Shown: piece by piece, positions 46,941-55,222 of the stretch | Position numbering within the stretch: position 1 is the stretch's first letter | Layout of the letters: the number at the start of each line of letters is the position of its first letter | NCBI RefSeq assembly: GCF_020630935.1 | Contig: NZ_JAHDIG010000009.1 | Coordinates: forward strand, 26,453-90,452 | Origin: Bernardetia sp. | Lineage (GTDB): Bacteria; Bacteroidota; Bacteroidia; Cytophagales; Bernardetiaceae | Reading direction: 5' to 3' | Length of the DNA: 64,000 nucleotides | The notes under the pieces: model-generated | What the model saw: the letters and a program-made list of their open reading frames with translations, nothing else | Databases searched by the model: none | What the model was told of the DNA's origin: nothing | Program-made: the position numbers and the translations under genes

Positions 46941-47206
46941 AAAACAAAAAATAGAAAAGTGAAATCAAGAAGATAGATATATCCTACTATTCCAAAATTA
47001 CATATTCCAAATATGATAAACAACAGAAAATGAGAGAGGTAGATAAAGTCTTTCACAAGAAATAAACCAAAACCTATTCTACAAGTTAGTGAACTTATAC
47101 ATATTAATCCGATTATTTTCACTTTCTTTCTAAATCTTATGACTTTGTCTCCTTCTTCTCCAAACACTGAAAAAAATAATTTATCTTCTTCCTTTGCAAA
47201 AGACAT
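46937..47206 (-). CDS. Small membrane protein, 89 aa or shorter (uncertain)
   Basis: This minus frame ends with TGA overlapping the ATG of the downstream gene (ATGA), a typical operon junction. The C-terminal 60 residues form two hydrophobic helices (IIGLICISSLTCRIGFG and SHFLLFIIFGICNFGIV). From the ATG at 47206 it would overlap the start of egtD on the other strand by 68 bases; a GTG at 47122 would avoid the overlap and keep both helices. No family is recognised. The overlapping part may simply be egtD antisense. Confidence 0.4.
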   Translation of the reverse strand: MSFAKEEDKLFFSVFGEEGDKVIRFRKKVKIIGLICISSLTCRIGFGLFLVKDFIYLSHFLLFIIFGICNFGIVGYIYLLDFTFLFFVL

Positions 47207-48146
47207 TTTAGCAGGCTTAGAAGCTACACCAAAATATCTTTCTTCAAAATATTTTTATGATGACAAGGGAAGTAAACTTTTTCAAGCCATAATGAATTTG
47301 CCAGAGTATTATCTTACTCGTTCTGAATATGAAATTTTTGAATCTTATAAAACCGATTTGTACCAACAATTTTCAAAAGATGTAAAGAAATTTAACTTGG
47401 TTGAACTTGGTGCAGGAGACGGACTCAAAACACAAGTATTACTTTCTCATTTTGTCGAAAAAGAAATTCCTTTTACCTATCTACCTATTGATATTTCAGC
47501 AGAAGCACTTCATCAGTTAAAATCAAGATTTGACAAAACTATTCCCTCACTCAATTTTGAAGGTATAGAAGGAGAATATTTTGAAGCCTTAGCAAATTTA
47601 AAAGCCAAATCAAGTTCAGAAAAAGCCACAGAAACAAGGAATATAGTGCTTTTTTTAGGTTCAAATATTGGAAATTTTGGCAATGAGAATAGTCTGTTCT
47701 TTTTAAAGGAATTAGCTCAAAATCTAAATCAAGATGATTACCTTTTGTTAGGTTTCGATTTAAAAAAACATCCTCAAATTATCAAGATGGCTTATGATGA
47801 TGCTAGTGGTATTACTAAGGCATTTAATATGAATCTTTTGAAACGAATAAATACAGAACTAGATGCCAACTTCAACATCGAAAAATTTAGCTTTTATTCT
47901 ACCTACATACCCGAAACTGGCGAGGTAAGAAGCTATATTGTTAGCGAAGCAAAACAAGAAGTAGCTTTAGGAAAATTGAATAAAACCATTCATTTTGAGT
48001 GGGGAGAAACCATTCACTCTGAAATTTCTAGGAAATATAGTGTAGAACAAATGAAACAAATAACAGCAGAAGCTGGCTTTGAATTGGTAAAATCTTACAC
48101 CGACTGTAAAGGATATTTTATGGATATGCTCTTGAGAGTGAAATAA
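47139..48146 (+). CDS. egtD: L-histidine N-alpha-methyltransferase EgtD-like
   Basis: The 335-residue protein matches EgtD/TIGR03438-type SAM methyltransferases. Visible are KYFYDDKGSKLFQAIMNLPEYYLTR at the N-terminus (boundaries KYFYDD to YYLTR), the SAM loop ELGAGDG (residues 89-95), YLPIDIS, FLGSNIGNF, and C-terminal strands with MDMLLRVK. EgtD makes hercynine (trimethyl-histidine), the first step to ergothioneine, a redox-protective thiol. The EgtB sulfoxide synthase is not in the window. The length fits the family. It is divergent from the small membrane ORF, and a terminator follows it. Confidence 0.88.
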   Translation: MTLSPSSPNTEKNNLSSSFAKDILAGLEATPKYLSSKYFYDDKGSKLFQAIMNLPEYYLTRSEYEIFESYKTDLYQQFSKDVKKFNLVELGAGDGLKTQVLLSHFVEKEIPFTYLPIDISAEALHQLKSRFDKTIPSLNFEGIEGEYFEALANLKAKSSSEKATETRNIVLFLGSNIGNFGNENSLFFLKELAQNLNQDDYLLLGFDLKKHPQIIKMAYDDASGITKAFNMNLLKRINTELDANFNIEKFSFYSTYIPETGEVRSYIVSEAKQEVALGKLNKTIHFEWGETIHSEISRKYSVEQMKQITAEAGFELVKSYTDCKGYFMDMLLRVK

Positions 48147-48237
48147 AAATTCTATACTTATGACTTTCGTAGCAAAATATTGTTTCATTTCTTCATAGAG
48201 TTGGTTTTTGCAAAAGTCCTATATCTAAATGGTATAA

Positions 48238-48273
48238 AAAAGTCATTTACAAGCTAGTTTGTAAATGACTTTA
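48238..48273. terminator. Bidirectional terminator
   Basis: AAGTCATTTACAA (48240-48252) pairs with 48259-48271 around a 6-nt loop, with short A and T runs outside. It separates egtD from the convergent Cys-rich gene. Confidence 0.7.
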
Positions 48274-48302
48274 AAGTTTCTTAGAAGTGTACAAGTACAT
48301 TT

Positions 48303-48962
48303 TTAACTTGCATATCTAATAGTAGCTTTGTAATTTCCTGTTAGGTCGCATCCTTTCATATCAAGCTCTACCATACCTGTTCCAAAAAACAGATAGGTTT
48401 TCTTTCTCCAAGAACCATCTTTTTTCTCCATAAAAAGTGTAATTTCTACCTGTCCACCACTAGGAGAATATACATATCCTTTTTCAGCGATAGCCCCTAC
48501 ATCACTGCCATCACAAGGCAATTTATCTACTTTAAAGACTTTAAACTTAGGAGTTTGGTCTTTGCGTTTGTGCATTTCTTCTACTTTATAAGTATCTGGG
48601 AAAGAACACGTTCCATCATCTTGAAAACAAGCAAAAGCATAGTAGTTTCCTGTATAATTACAATCTGATAATTTCAATTCGATAAATCCTGCTCCTTGTC
48701 TTGTATATTCTTTCTTTTCCCAATATCCAGATTTGGTTTGTACATACACTGCCACTACTACCCAGTCTGTAGAACGAGTACTGACATAACCTCTATCAAA
48801 GCTACAACCACCTTGTTTACAACCATTTGGTGTGCTACGCTCAGTAAGTTTAAACTGAGGCTTTTCAGCAACTTTTATAGCTTTTTCTTCGGTATTTGGC
48901 GTGGGGAAGTTGAAGAAATTCCAGTTAAAAATTAAAAATAATGAGTAAAAAATCAACTGCAT
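48303..48962 (-). CDS. Secreted Cys-containing protein with internal duplication
   Basis: I use the ATG at 48962 (219 residues); an upstream TTG adds 19 residues before the signal peptide. The signal peptide ends near residue 20. The mature protein has two homologous repeats of about 60 residues (48-107 and 150-211). Both share a Cys near the start, RGYV or KGYV, a strand ending in W-x-KK, a Gly-rich turn (GAGFIEL, GTGMVEL) and end with Cys-x2-TGNY. Paired Cys suggest disulfides, so it acts in the periplasm or outside. No known family is recognised. It has its own terminator. Confidence 0.75.
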   Translation of the reverse strand: MQLIFYSLFLIFNWNFFNFPTPNTEEKAIKVAEKPQFKLTERSTPNGCKQGGCSFDRGYVSTRSTDWVVVAVYVQTKSGYWEKKEYTRQGAGFIELKLSDCNYTGNYYAFACFQDDGTCSFPDTYKVEEMHKRKDQTPKFKVFKVDKLPCDGSDVGAIAEKGYVYSPSGGQVEITLFMEKKDGSWRKKTYLFFGTGMVELDMKGCDLTGNYKATIRYAS

Positions 48963-49416
48963 ACGTAAGTGATATTTAAATAAGATTTTCTTTTTATTCA
49001 AAAATACACCAAAATTCAATACTTTACTAATAGTCTGTTAAAATTCTATAAAACGACATAATTAGAAGAAAAATTAAATTTTTAGTTTGTTTTAGTAATC
49101 TTGCCTAACAAAATGGTATTTTACTATCAAAGTAGCAAACAGAATACCTTTTTTACTTTTTGCTAGACAAAACCCTGTTGTTTCGATGTATAGACAAAAT
49201 TCTTTGCTGTATAGCTTTCAAATTAGGTTGAGTATGCTTACTTTTGGCTTTACTTTAGTTGTTATCCATTTGTTTGATGCTAAAGTTAATAAAAAATAAG
49301 CAATAGATGCATGATTTTTTATCAATAAATACAGCGATTTTTTATGATAAAAAAGTATAATTCTTACTTTTGGCTTATCTTATCTTTGTCTTTTTTAGTG
49401 CTAAAAATATAAATAC
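48963..49416. other. Intergenic region upstream of hldD
   Basis: These 454 bases lie between divergent genes. They are AT-rich with no ORF. A 14-bp direct repeat CTTACTTTTGGCTT occurs at 49238-49251 and 49363-49376. A perfect -7 box is at 49381-49388. Confidence 0.5.
49381..49388 (+). promoter_or_regulatory. Candidate -7 box of hldD promoter
   Basis: TATCTTTG matches TAnnTTTG and lies 28 bp before the ATG. A TTTTGG 8 bp upstream is too close to serve as -33, so only half the promoter is clear. Confidence 0.5.
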
Positions 49417-50382
49417 ATGATTGTCGTAACAGGTGCAGCAGGCTTTATTGGCAGTACATTGATTGGTCGTCTCTTAAAAGCAGGATATAGCGATATTATT
49501 GCAGTGGATGACTTTTCTAACGAAGAAAAAAATAAAAATTTGGTTGGAAAAGCTATCAATCAGCGTGTGGAAAGAGAAGTTTTTTTCGATTGGTTGAATA
49601 AAAATTACATCGACATAGAATTTATATTTCATATTGGCGCACGTACAGACACCACAGAGTTTGATTATAGCATTTTTGAACATCTAAATGTTGAATATAG
49701 TAAGAAACTATGGAAAGCCTGCTCTAAATACTCTATTCCTTTAGTCTATGCTTCTTCGGCTGCTACTTATGGAGCAGGAGAATATGGATATGAAGATGAT
49801 GAGAGTCGTATTCCACTATTAAAACCTCTAAATCCTTACGGCAAATCGAAGCAAGAATTTGATATTTGGGCATTAGAACAAGAGCAAACCCCTCCATTTT
49901 GGGCTGGATTAAAGTTTTTCAATGTCTATGGACCTAATGAATTTCATAAAGGACGTATGGCATCCGTTATTTTTCATACTTACCATCAGATTTTGAAGAC
50001 AGGAAAAATGAAACTTTTCCGTTCTCATAACCCTAACTTTAAAGATGGAGAGCAGCTTCGTGATTTTATCTATGTTAAAGATTTGATAGAAGTTTGTCTG
50101 TTTTTAATGGAAACACAACCAAAGTCTAGCATTTATAATCTAGGTAGTGGAACAGCTCGTACTTTTTTAGATTTGGTTAAAAACACGTTCTACGCTTTAG
50201 ATAAAACACCAGAAATAGACTTCATAGACACACCAACCGATATTCGTGATAAATACCAGTACTACACACAAGCAGATATGGAGAAACTGAAAAAAGCTGG
50301 CTATACTAAAGAATTTCACACTCTAGAAGAAGGTGTAGAAGATTATGTAAAGAACTATTTGGTTGAAAGTAAATATTATTAG
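49417..50382 (+). CDS. hldD: ADP-glyceromanno-heptose 6-epimerase
   Basis: The 321-residue protein is an extended SDR epimerase: TGAAGFIGS (residues 5-13), the IGARTDTTE segment specific to this family, catalytic Tyr141 and Lys145 (PYGKSK), and FFNVYGPNEFHKGRMAS in the substrate loop. It converts ADP-D-glycero- to ADP-L-glycero-D-manno-heptose for the LPS inner core. The length matches HldD. It uses bound NADP. It stands alone; other heptose genes are not nearby. Confidence 0.94.
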   Translation: MIVVTGAAGFIGSTLIGRLLKAGYSDIIAVDDFSNEEKNKNLVGKAINQRVEREVFFDWLNKNYIDIEFIFHIGARTDTTEFDYSIFEHLNVEYSKKLWKACSKYSIPLVYASSAATYGAGEYGYEDDESRIPLLKPLNPYGKSKQEFDIWALEQEQTPPFWAGLKFFNVYGPNEFHKGRMASVIFHTYHQILKTGKMKLFRSHNPNFKDGEQLRDFIYVKDLIEVCLFLMETQPKSSIYNLGSGTARTFLDLVKNTFYALDKTPEIDFIDTPTDIRDKYQYYTQADMEKLKKAGYTKEFHTLEEGVEDYVKNYLVESKYY

Positions 50383-50464
50383 TACTGAGGATTTGTTCTC
50401 CAATAATTAAAGATTATGTTTTTTACACATCTAATTACCAATGATTTGTAAAAAAATCAAACTG

Positions 50465-50634
50465 TGTTCTAGCGCAAGATTCCATCTTGTGCTTACCGTT
50501 TTGTCAGCATATACTGACGAAGAAGTGCGTCCAAGCAGAATACTTAAACGAGAAATAATAAATAAAATTTACTTTATACTTCATTCAAGCTATTTTTTTC
50601 CATTGGCTTCGCCGACTTTCAAGTCTTAAACAAC
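50465..50634. repeat. MITE-like element, copy 2 (diverged)
   Basis: This is the same element as 2998-3168, with about 130 bases aligning closely (TTCTAGCGCAAGATTCCATC to the right end). The left inverted repeat is lost, one base of the central palindrome is changed (GTCAGCATATACTGAC), and the right inverted repeat is split by a 19-bp insertion (50605-50623, beginning GGCTTCGCC). It is therefore an older or decaying copy. An apparent 62-codon ORF inside is not a gene. The rest of the 50383-50761 spacer is plain AT-rich DNA. Confidence 0.75.
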
Positions 50635-50761
50635 ATCAACACTAATGTTAAGTTGAGAATAAACTCTCTGAAATACATTCGAAATTTGCCAAAAAGAACT
50701 TTTTGTATTGTTTTAGTTATCTTGTTTTACTAATATTTTTTTTATTAATTTTCTCAAAACA

Positions 50762-51067
50762 ATGAAACAAATACACAAAGAAGCCATCTTTCAAAATGCA
50801 GATAAAAAGCGTTTTGAATGGAATGTAGAAGGAAAAATAGCTTTTATAGATTATATTCTAAACAATCAAGGTGAAATATTTCTAACCCATACAGAAGTTC
50901 CCCAAGAATTGGAAGGCAAAGGCATTGGTTCAAAACTTGTCAAGTCAGTGTTAGATTATATCAAAGAAGAAAACTGGACACTCTATCCTACCTGTCCGTT
51001 TGTGGCATCATATATTAAAAAACATGAAGAGTATCAGTCTCTAGTAAAAAAAGGATTGAGATACTAA
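50762..51067 (+). CDS. GNAT-family acetyltransferase (YjdJ/CG type)
   Basis: The 101-residue protein fits the small single-domain GCN5-related acetyltransferases (N-acetyltransf_CG type). The acetyl-CoA loop is EGKGIGSKLV (residues 51-60), preceded by the strand IFLTHTEVP and followed by the LYPTCPFVASYIKKH motif with Cys78. Substrates are unknown. It is a single gene with its own terminator. Confidence 0.88.
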   Translation: MKQIHKEAIFQNADKKRFEWNVEGKIAFIDYILNNQGEIFLTHTEVPQELEGKGIGSKLVKSVLDYIKEENWTLYPTCPFVASYIKKHEEYQSLVKKGLRY

Positions 51068-51080
51068 AGGACTAAAACCA

Positions 51081-51118
51081 AAAAAATGCCTTCACTTACA
51101 AAAGTAAAGGCATTTTTT
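51081..51118. terminator. Bidirectional terminator
   Basis: AAAAAATGCCTT (51081-51092) pairs perfectly with AAGGCATTTTTT (51107-51118). It separates two convergent genes. Confidence 0.85.
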
Positions 51119-51137
51119 GTGTTTAATTCTAAATTAT

Positions 51138-52187
51138 TTATCTAATTCTAAACTTATACGGATCCATTACAGATTCTTCTTTATAGGTTAGGTCAAAATA
51201 ATAATCTCCATCTTCAAGATTTTTGTCCACAAAAATTTGTGCTTGTGTACGTCCATTTTCTAAAACTGGAATAGGTCTTTTGACTACTTTATACGGTTGT
51301 CCATTTCTATAAAGTGTAAGATAAACGATTCTTTCTTGTGCATCTCCCTCAAAAAGTCCTTCTCCTACTTCAAATTCTAAATGAACTTCTTTTCCAATCT
51401 TGCCTTTGTGTTTTCCTGTTTGGTCAAGGATAACACGTCTGTTTTGGAAGTCGTATTGCGCTGTGAAATTATAGGCTTTACGTGTCAGACCTTTTAAGCG
51501 TTCGATTTCTTCCTTTTGACGTTGGATTAGTTCCTCACTTTGGGTAAGCAACTCACGAAGTCTAGTACGGTCTTCGCCAATTTGCTCTAGCTGTGAAAGT
51601 GAAGTTTCTTGTTCAGCCAAAAGTTTATCTACTTTTGCCTTTTCAGCTTTATACTTTGCTACTTCAGCAGCCGAAAGTTTGTATTTTTTCGTCATACTGG
51701 CAAGCTGATTTTTATAGGATTGAATTTGCTTCAAAAGTGCTTCAATACGCTCACGATTTTTCTTTAGCTCTTCTTTCAAATTGGAAATTTCTCCAATAGC
51801 GTACTCATCTTTTCCAGAATATACCTCTCCCAAACGCTCTGAATAGTCTAACTTTTTTTGTTGTAGGTCACTAATTTTTTCTAAAGCTGCATTGGGTTCA
51901 TTACTAATAATGCTTTTCTCATTTCTAATGTCGTTTCTAGTATGCAACAACACTTGACGCAAAGAGTCAGAATTTTCGTAAGGAATGAGTTTATCATCAA
52001 TATTTCTAATTTCATTGGTATAGGCTTGTTCTAACCTGTCAAAGTCTTTGTAGAGAGTTTCTAATGTTGCTCGGCTAGAATCACGAAATGCATTAGTCGC
52101 CCAAATAGCCCCAACTACTAAGACAAGGGAGAGTATGGCAACGACGACGATAAATGTTTTGCCTTCACGGCTGCTGTATCTGCTCAT
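51138..52187 (-). CDS. Membrane-anchored coiled-coil protein, 349 aa
   Basis: One N-terminal membrane helix (about residues 11-30) is followed by a long coiled coil (about 35-240, e.g. ISNLKEELKKNRERIEALL) and a C-terminal beta-sandwich-like domain of about 100 residues (HLEFEVGEGLFEG, VYLTLYRNGQPYKVV, DGDYYFDLTYKEE). The topology places the coiled coil and C-domain outside the cytoplasm, as an envelope-spanning rod. No named family is recognised. It is convergent with the GNAT gene and divergent from the phosphatase gene. Confidence 0.7.
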   Translation of the reverse strand: MSRYSSREGKTFIVVVAILSLVLVVGAIWATNAFRDSSRATLETLYKDFDRLEQAYTNEIRNIDDKLIPYENSDSLRQVLLHTRNDIRNEKSIISNEPNAALEKISDLQQKKLDYSERLGEVYSGKDEYAIGEISNLKEELKKNRERIEALLKQIQSYKNQLASMTKKYKLSAAEVAKYKAEKAKVDKLLAEQETSLSQLEQIGEDRTRLRELLTQSEELIQRQKEEIERLKGLTRKAYNFTAQYDFQNRRVILDQTGKHKGKIGKEVHLEFEVGEGLFEGDAQERIVYLTLYRNGQPYKVVKRPIPVLENGRTQAQIFVDKNLEDGDYYFDLTYKEESVMDPYKFRIR

Positions 52188-52534
52188 AAAATTCGGATTT
52201 TGGATATAATAATGTAGTTTTCTTTGTCTAAAAAACTAGAAAAATAAGTTAATTTAAAAAAATGGATAAAAATTGCAGTAAAATAATTAAAATTTGCTTG
52301 CTATCAAATTCTTTATGTGTAAAATTAGTAAGACTACTGGATAAAACATAGACGACCTCTTCTTGTTTATTCTGATTTGCTTTCCTTTCTGATGAAAAAC
52401 AGATTTTTGTCGAAAAAATCAGTTCCTAGAGATTAATTTTTAGCGATTTAAAACAGTTTTCGTTAAATTGCTTCGTTATAGAGCCAAACACACAAGTAAA
52501 TTTTTATTTTCCCTTAGATTTAGTCCCTTACTAG
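52188..52534. other. Divergent spacer, no gene seen
   Basis: This AT-rich spacer separates the coiled-coil and phosphatase genes. I see no ORF, hairpin or clear promoter. No ATG occurs in its last 140 bases, which matters for the start of the next gene. Confidence 0.5.
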
Positions 52535-55219
52535 ATTATTATACATTCAAAAAAAATAACTTCCTTTTTCATATTTCTCCTAAATAGCATTTTTATTTTG
52601 GGGAGTTTTTCTGTGTTTGCTCAAAACTCCACCTCAAATTTGGAGACAGTATTAATCAATGATGTAAAAATTCGTTTGAAGGGAGGGGAAATCGGAATTT
52701 TTGAAGACAAAAATCATAGCAAAACATTTGCTCAAATTTCAGATAAAGACTTCGTTTCTAATTTTGAAACCTATCAAGGGTATAACCCAAACTTTGGCTT
52801 TAGTAAATCTGTTTTTTGGGTGCGTTTAGAATTAGAAAACCAAAACAAAGAACAAGATGAGTTTCTCTTAGAAATTGCAGCTCCTTTGTTAGATAGCATT
52901 ACATTTTTTCAAAAGAATGGTGAAAAATACGAGAGCATAATTACTGGAGATGCTTTTGAGTTTAAAAAACGCCCTGTTGCAAATCGCTACTTTTTATTTC
53001 CTTTCAACTTAAAATCACAAGAAAAACAGATATTTTACTTTAAAATATCATCTGAGGCTAGTCTGATGCAATTTCCTTTGCGTGTCTGGACACCTCTAGC
53101 TTTTGAGCAATACAATCATCAATTTCAATTTATTTTTGGGATTATATATGGTATTATCATTTTTATCTTGATAAATAATCTATTTCTTTACTTTAGTTTG
53201 GGTAAAGGAAATAGTTATGCCTATTACGTGGTAGCAATGGCATTTTCTCTTTTAGTAATTGCCAGTCTTAACGGACATGCATATGAATATTTGTGGAGTG
53301 ATTTTCCATTTTTGCAGCAGAAAGCGCTCCCTATGTGTCTGACACTTTTAGATTTTTTTCTTGTACTGTTTTGTAGAAGGTTTCTAAATACTCATATTTT
53401 CCTAAAGAAATTTGATAAAGCACTCCGTATTTTTGGATTTGTACAACTTGGCTTTTTTGTTCTGACTATTTTCTTGCCTTATCAGTACGCCATGTTTTTA
53501 TCTAATATTTCAGCAACAGCAACAGCAATCGTCTTGCTTGTAACAGGAACAAGTGCTACTTTGAGAGGTAACAAATCAGCTTGGTTTTTTATGAGTGGAT
53601 TTTCAGTCTATATTTTAGGATATATTATTTTTGCTCTCAAAACAAGCTCTCTAATTCCTCTAAATCCTTTTACAGAATATAGTGTACAGGTAGGAGCTGC
53701 TCTTCAAGTAATCTTACTTTCTTTTGCTTTAGGAATCAGAATCAGAGAAATCAGAAATGAAAGAAATGAGGTACAACGCATCATGATGGAATCTCAAAAA
53801 GAAGCCAATGAGCAGTTAGAATCTAAGGTAGAAGAGCGTACTTCTGAACTCAATGAAAAAGCCGAAGCCTTAGAAAACTCATACAGAACAGTTTCTATTC
53901 TGAGTTCGATAGGGCAAGAAATTACAGCTTCTTTAGACTATGAAGCTATTTTTTCAGTACTGTATCGCTACGTACACGAACTTATGGATTCGCCTTTCTT
54001 TGGGGTAGATTTATATTATCCAGAGAAAGAACAAATTGTCTATGTATATAATATAGAAAATGAAGTTTTACTACCAGAGCAAAAAATTGATGTTAATAAT
54101 CCTAACAATCTTTCAGCTTATGTAGTAAGAAAAAGAGAGAGCATATTTATAAATGATGCCGAAACCGAAATCAAGAACTACCTTCCAAATGTAGAAATTG
54201 TAATAGGAGAAGCTCCAAAATCTGTGATTGCGATGCCTTTATTGGTAGGAGAACGAGTTTTGGGAGTTGTTTCAGTACAGAGTTTTGAAAAAAATGCCTA
54301 TACTAGCCAGCATCTTGAGATTATGAAAACTTTGGCTTCCTACACAGCTATTGCATTAGAGAATGCCTCTTCCTATTCTCAAATTAGAAATGTAAATACC
54401 AAAACGATGCAAAGTATTCGTTATGCACAGCGAATACAAGAAGGACTTTTGCCAAGACCACGAATACTTTCAGATAACTTTGATGATGCGAGTGTTTTTT
54501 ATCGTCCTAGAGATGTAGTGAGTGGAGATTTTTATTGGTTTGAAACGCTACTCAAAGAAGATTTTAGTGATGAGCTACATCAGAATATGCCAAACAAACT
54601 CAAAATGATTGTTGTAGGCGACTGTACAGGACATGGCGTTCCTGGTGCGCTTATGACGATTATGGGAATAAACCTTCTCAATCAAATTATTGCAGAAGGA
54701 GGAACGTGGCAACCCGACGAAATATTAGAAGGATTAGATGAGCGTGTACGCCACACATTTCACTTAGAAGAACAATTAAATCCTAAAAACCGTCGTAATG
54801 ATGGAATGGATATTGGAATTTGTGCTGTTGATGAAGAAGAACGAGTAATCTACTATGCTGGTGCAAAAATGCCATTGTATATCGTTAGGAATGGAAAGCT
54901 AGAAATAATAAAAGGAAGTCCATTTGCTATTGGAGGTTCATTTATTTCAAAGAAAAAACAAAAAGAGTACAAAATCAATATCTTTAGATATGAAAAAGGA
55001 GACAATCTCTTTTTGGCTTCTGATGGCTTTCAAGACCAATTTGGAGGAAATTCGGTAGAGGGCAGAAAATACTACACTCGCTTCTTTAGAGAGTTTTTAG
55101 AGAAGATAAGCCCTCTTTCTGCTGCTGAGCAATATTCAGCCTTTACCAAAGAACTTATCAGATGGAAAAACAAGCGCAAACAGACAGACGATATTTTGGT
55201 ACTGAGTGCAAAACTATAA
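52535..55219 (+). CDS. 7TM (DISM) - GAF - SpoIIE phosphatase with non-ATG start
   Basis: The frame encodes a good signal peptide (HSKK, hydrophobic core, SVFA before Gln30) but has no ATG, GTG or TTG before the core; I start at the ATT after an in-frame TAG (52532), and ATT 52538 or ATA 52541 are equally possible. The conventional choice, TTG at 52598, would delete most of the signal. The extracellular DISMED2-like domain covers about residues 30-190, seven membrane helices about 195-405, then a coiled coil, a GAF domain (about 470-620) and a SpoIIE PP2C phosphatase (about 635-894: DCTGHGVPGALMTI, LASDGFQDQ, TDDILVLSAK). It senses an outside ligand and sets phosphatase output in the cytoplasm. 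The HD gene follows at 3 bp. Confidence 0.88.
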   Translation: MIIHSKKITSFFIFLLNSIFILGSFSVFAQNSTSNLETVLINDVKIRLKGGEIGIFEDKNHSKTFAQISDKDFVSNFETYQGYNPNFGFSKSVFWVRLELENQNKEQDEFLLEIAAPLLDSITFFQKNGEKYESIITGDAFEFKKRPVANRYFLFPFNLKSQEKQIFYFKISSEASLMQFPLRVWTPLAFEQYNHQFQFIFGIIYGIIIFILINNLFLYFSLGKGNSYAYYVVAMAFSLLVIASLNGHAYEYLWSDFPFLQQKALPMCLTLLDFFLVLFCRRFLNTHIFLKKFDKALRIFGFVQLGFFVLTIFLPYQYAMFLSNISATATAIVLLVTGTSATLRGNKSAWFFMSGFSVYILGYIIFALKTSSLIPLNPFTEYSVQVGAALQVILLSFALGIRIREIRNERNEVQRIMMESQKEANEQLESKVEERTSELNEKAEALENSYRTVSILSSIGQEITASLDYEAIFSVLYRYVHELMDSPFFGVDLYYPEKEQIVYVYNIENEVLLPEQKIDVNNPNNLSAYVVRKRESIFINDAETEIKNYLPNVEIVIGEAPKSVIAMPLLVGERVLGVVSVQSFEKNAYTSQHLEIMKTLASYTAIALENASSYSQIRNVNTKTMQSIRYAQRIQEGLLPRPRILSDNFDDASVFYRPRDVVSGDFYWFETLLKEDFSDELHQNMPNKLKMIVVGDCTGHGVPGALMTIMGINLLNQIIAEGGTWQPDEILEGLDERVRHTFHLEEQLNPKNRRNDGMDIGICAVDEEERVIYYAGAKMPLYIVRNGKLEIIKGSPFAIGGSFISKKKQKEYKINIFRYEKGDNLFLASDGFQDQFGGNSVEGRKYYTRFFREFLEKISPLSAAEQYSAFTKELIRWKNKRKQTDDILVLSAKL

Positions 55220-55222
55220 GCT

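Noticed and set aside
50441..50629. 62-codon ORF in the spacer after hldD
   Set aside because: It lies inside the repeat element copy and reads through its palindromes; not present as a frame in the other copy.
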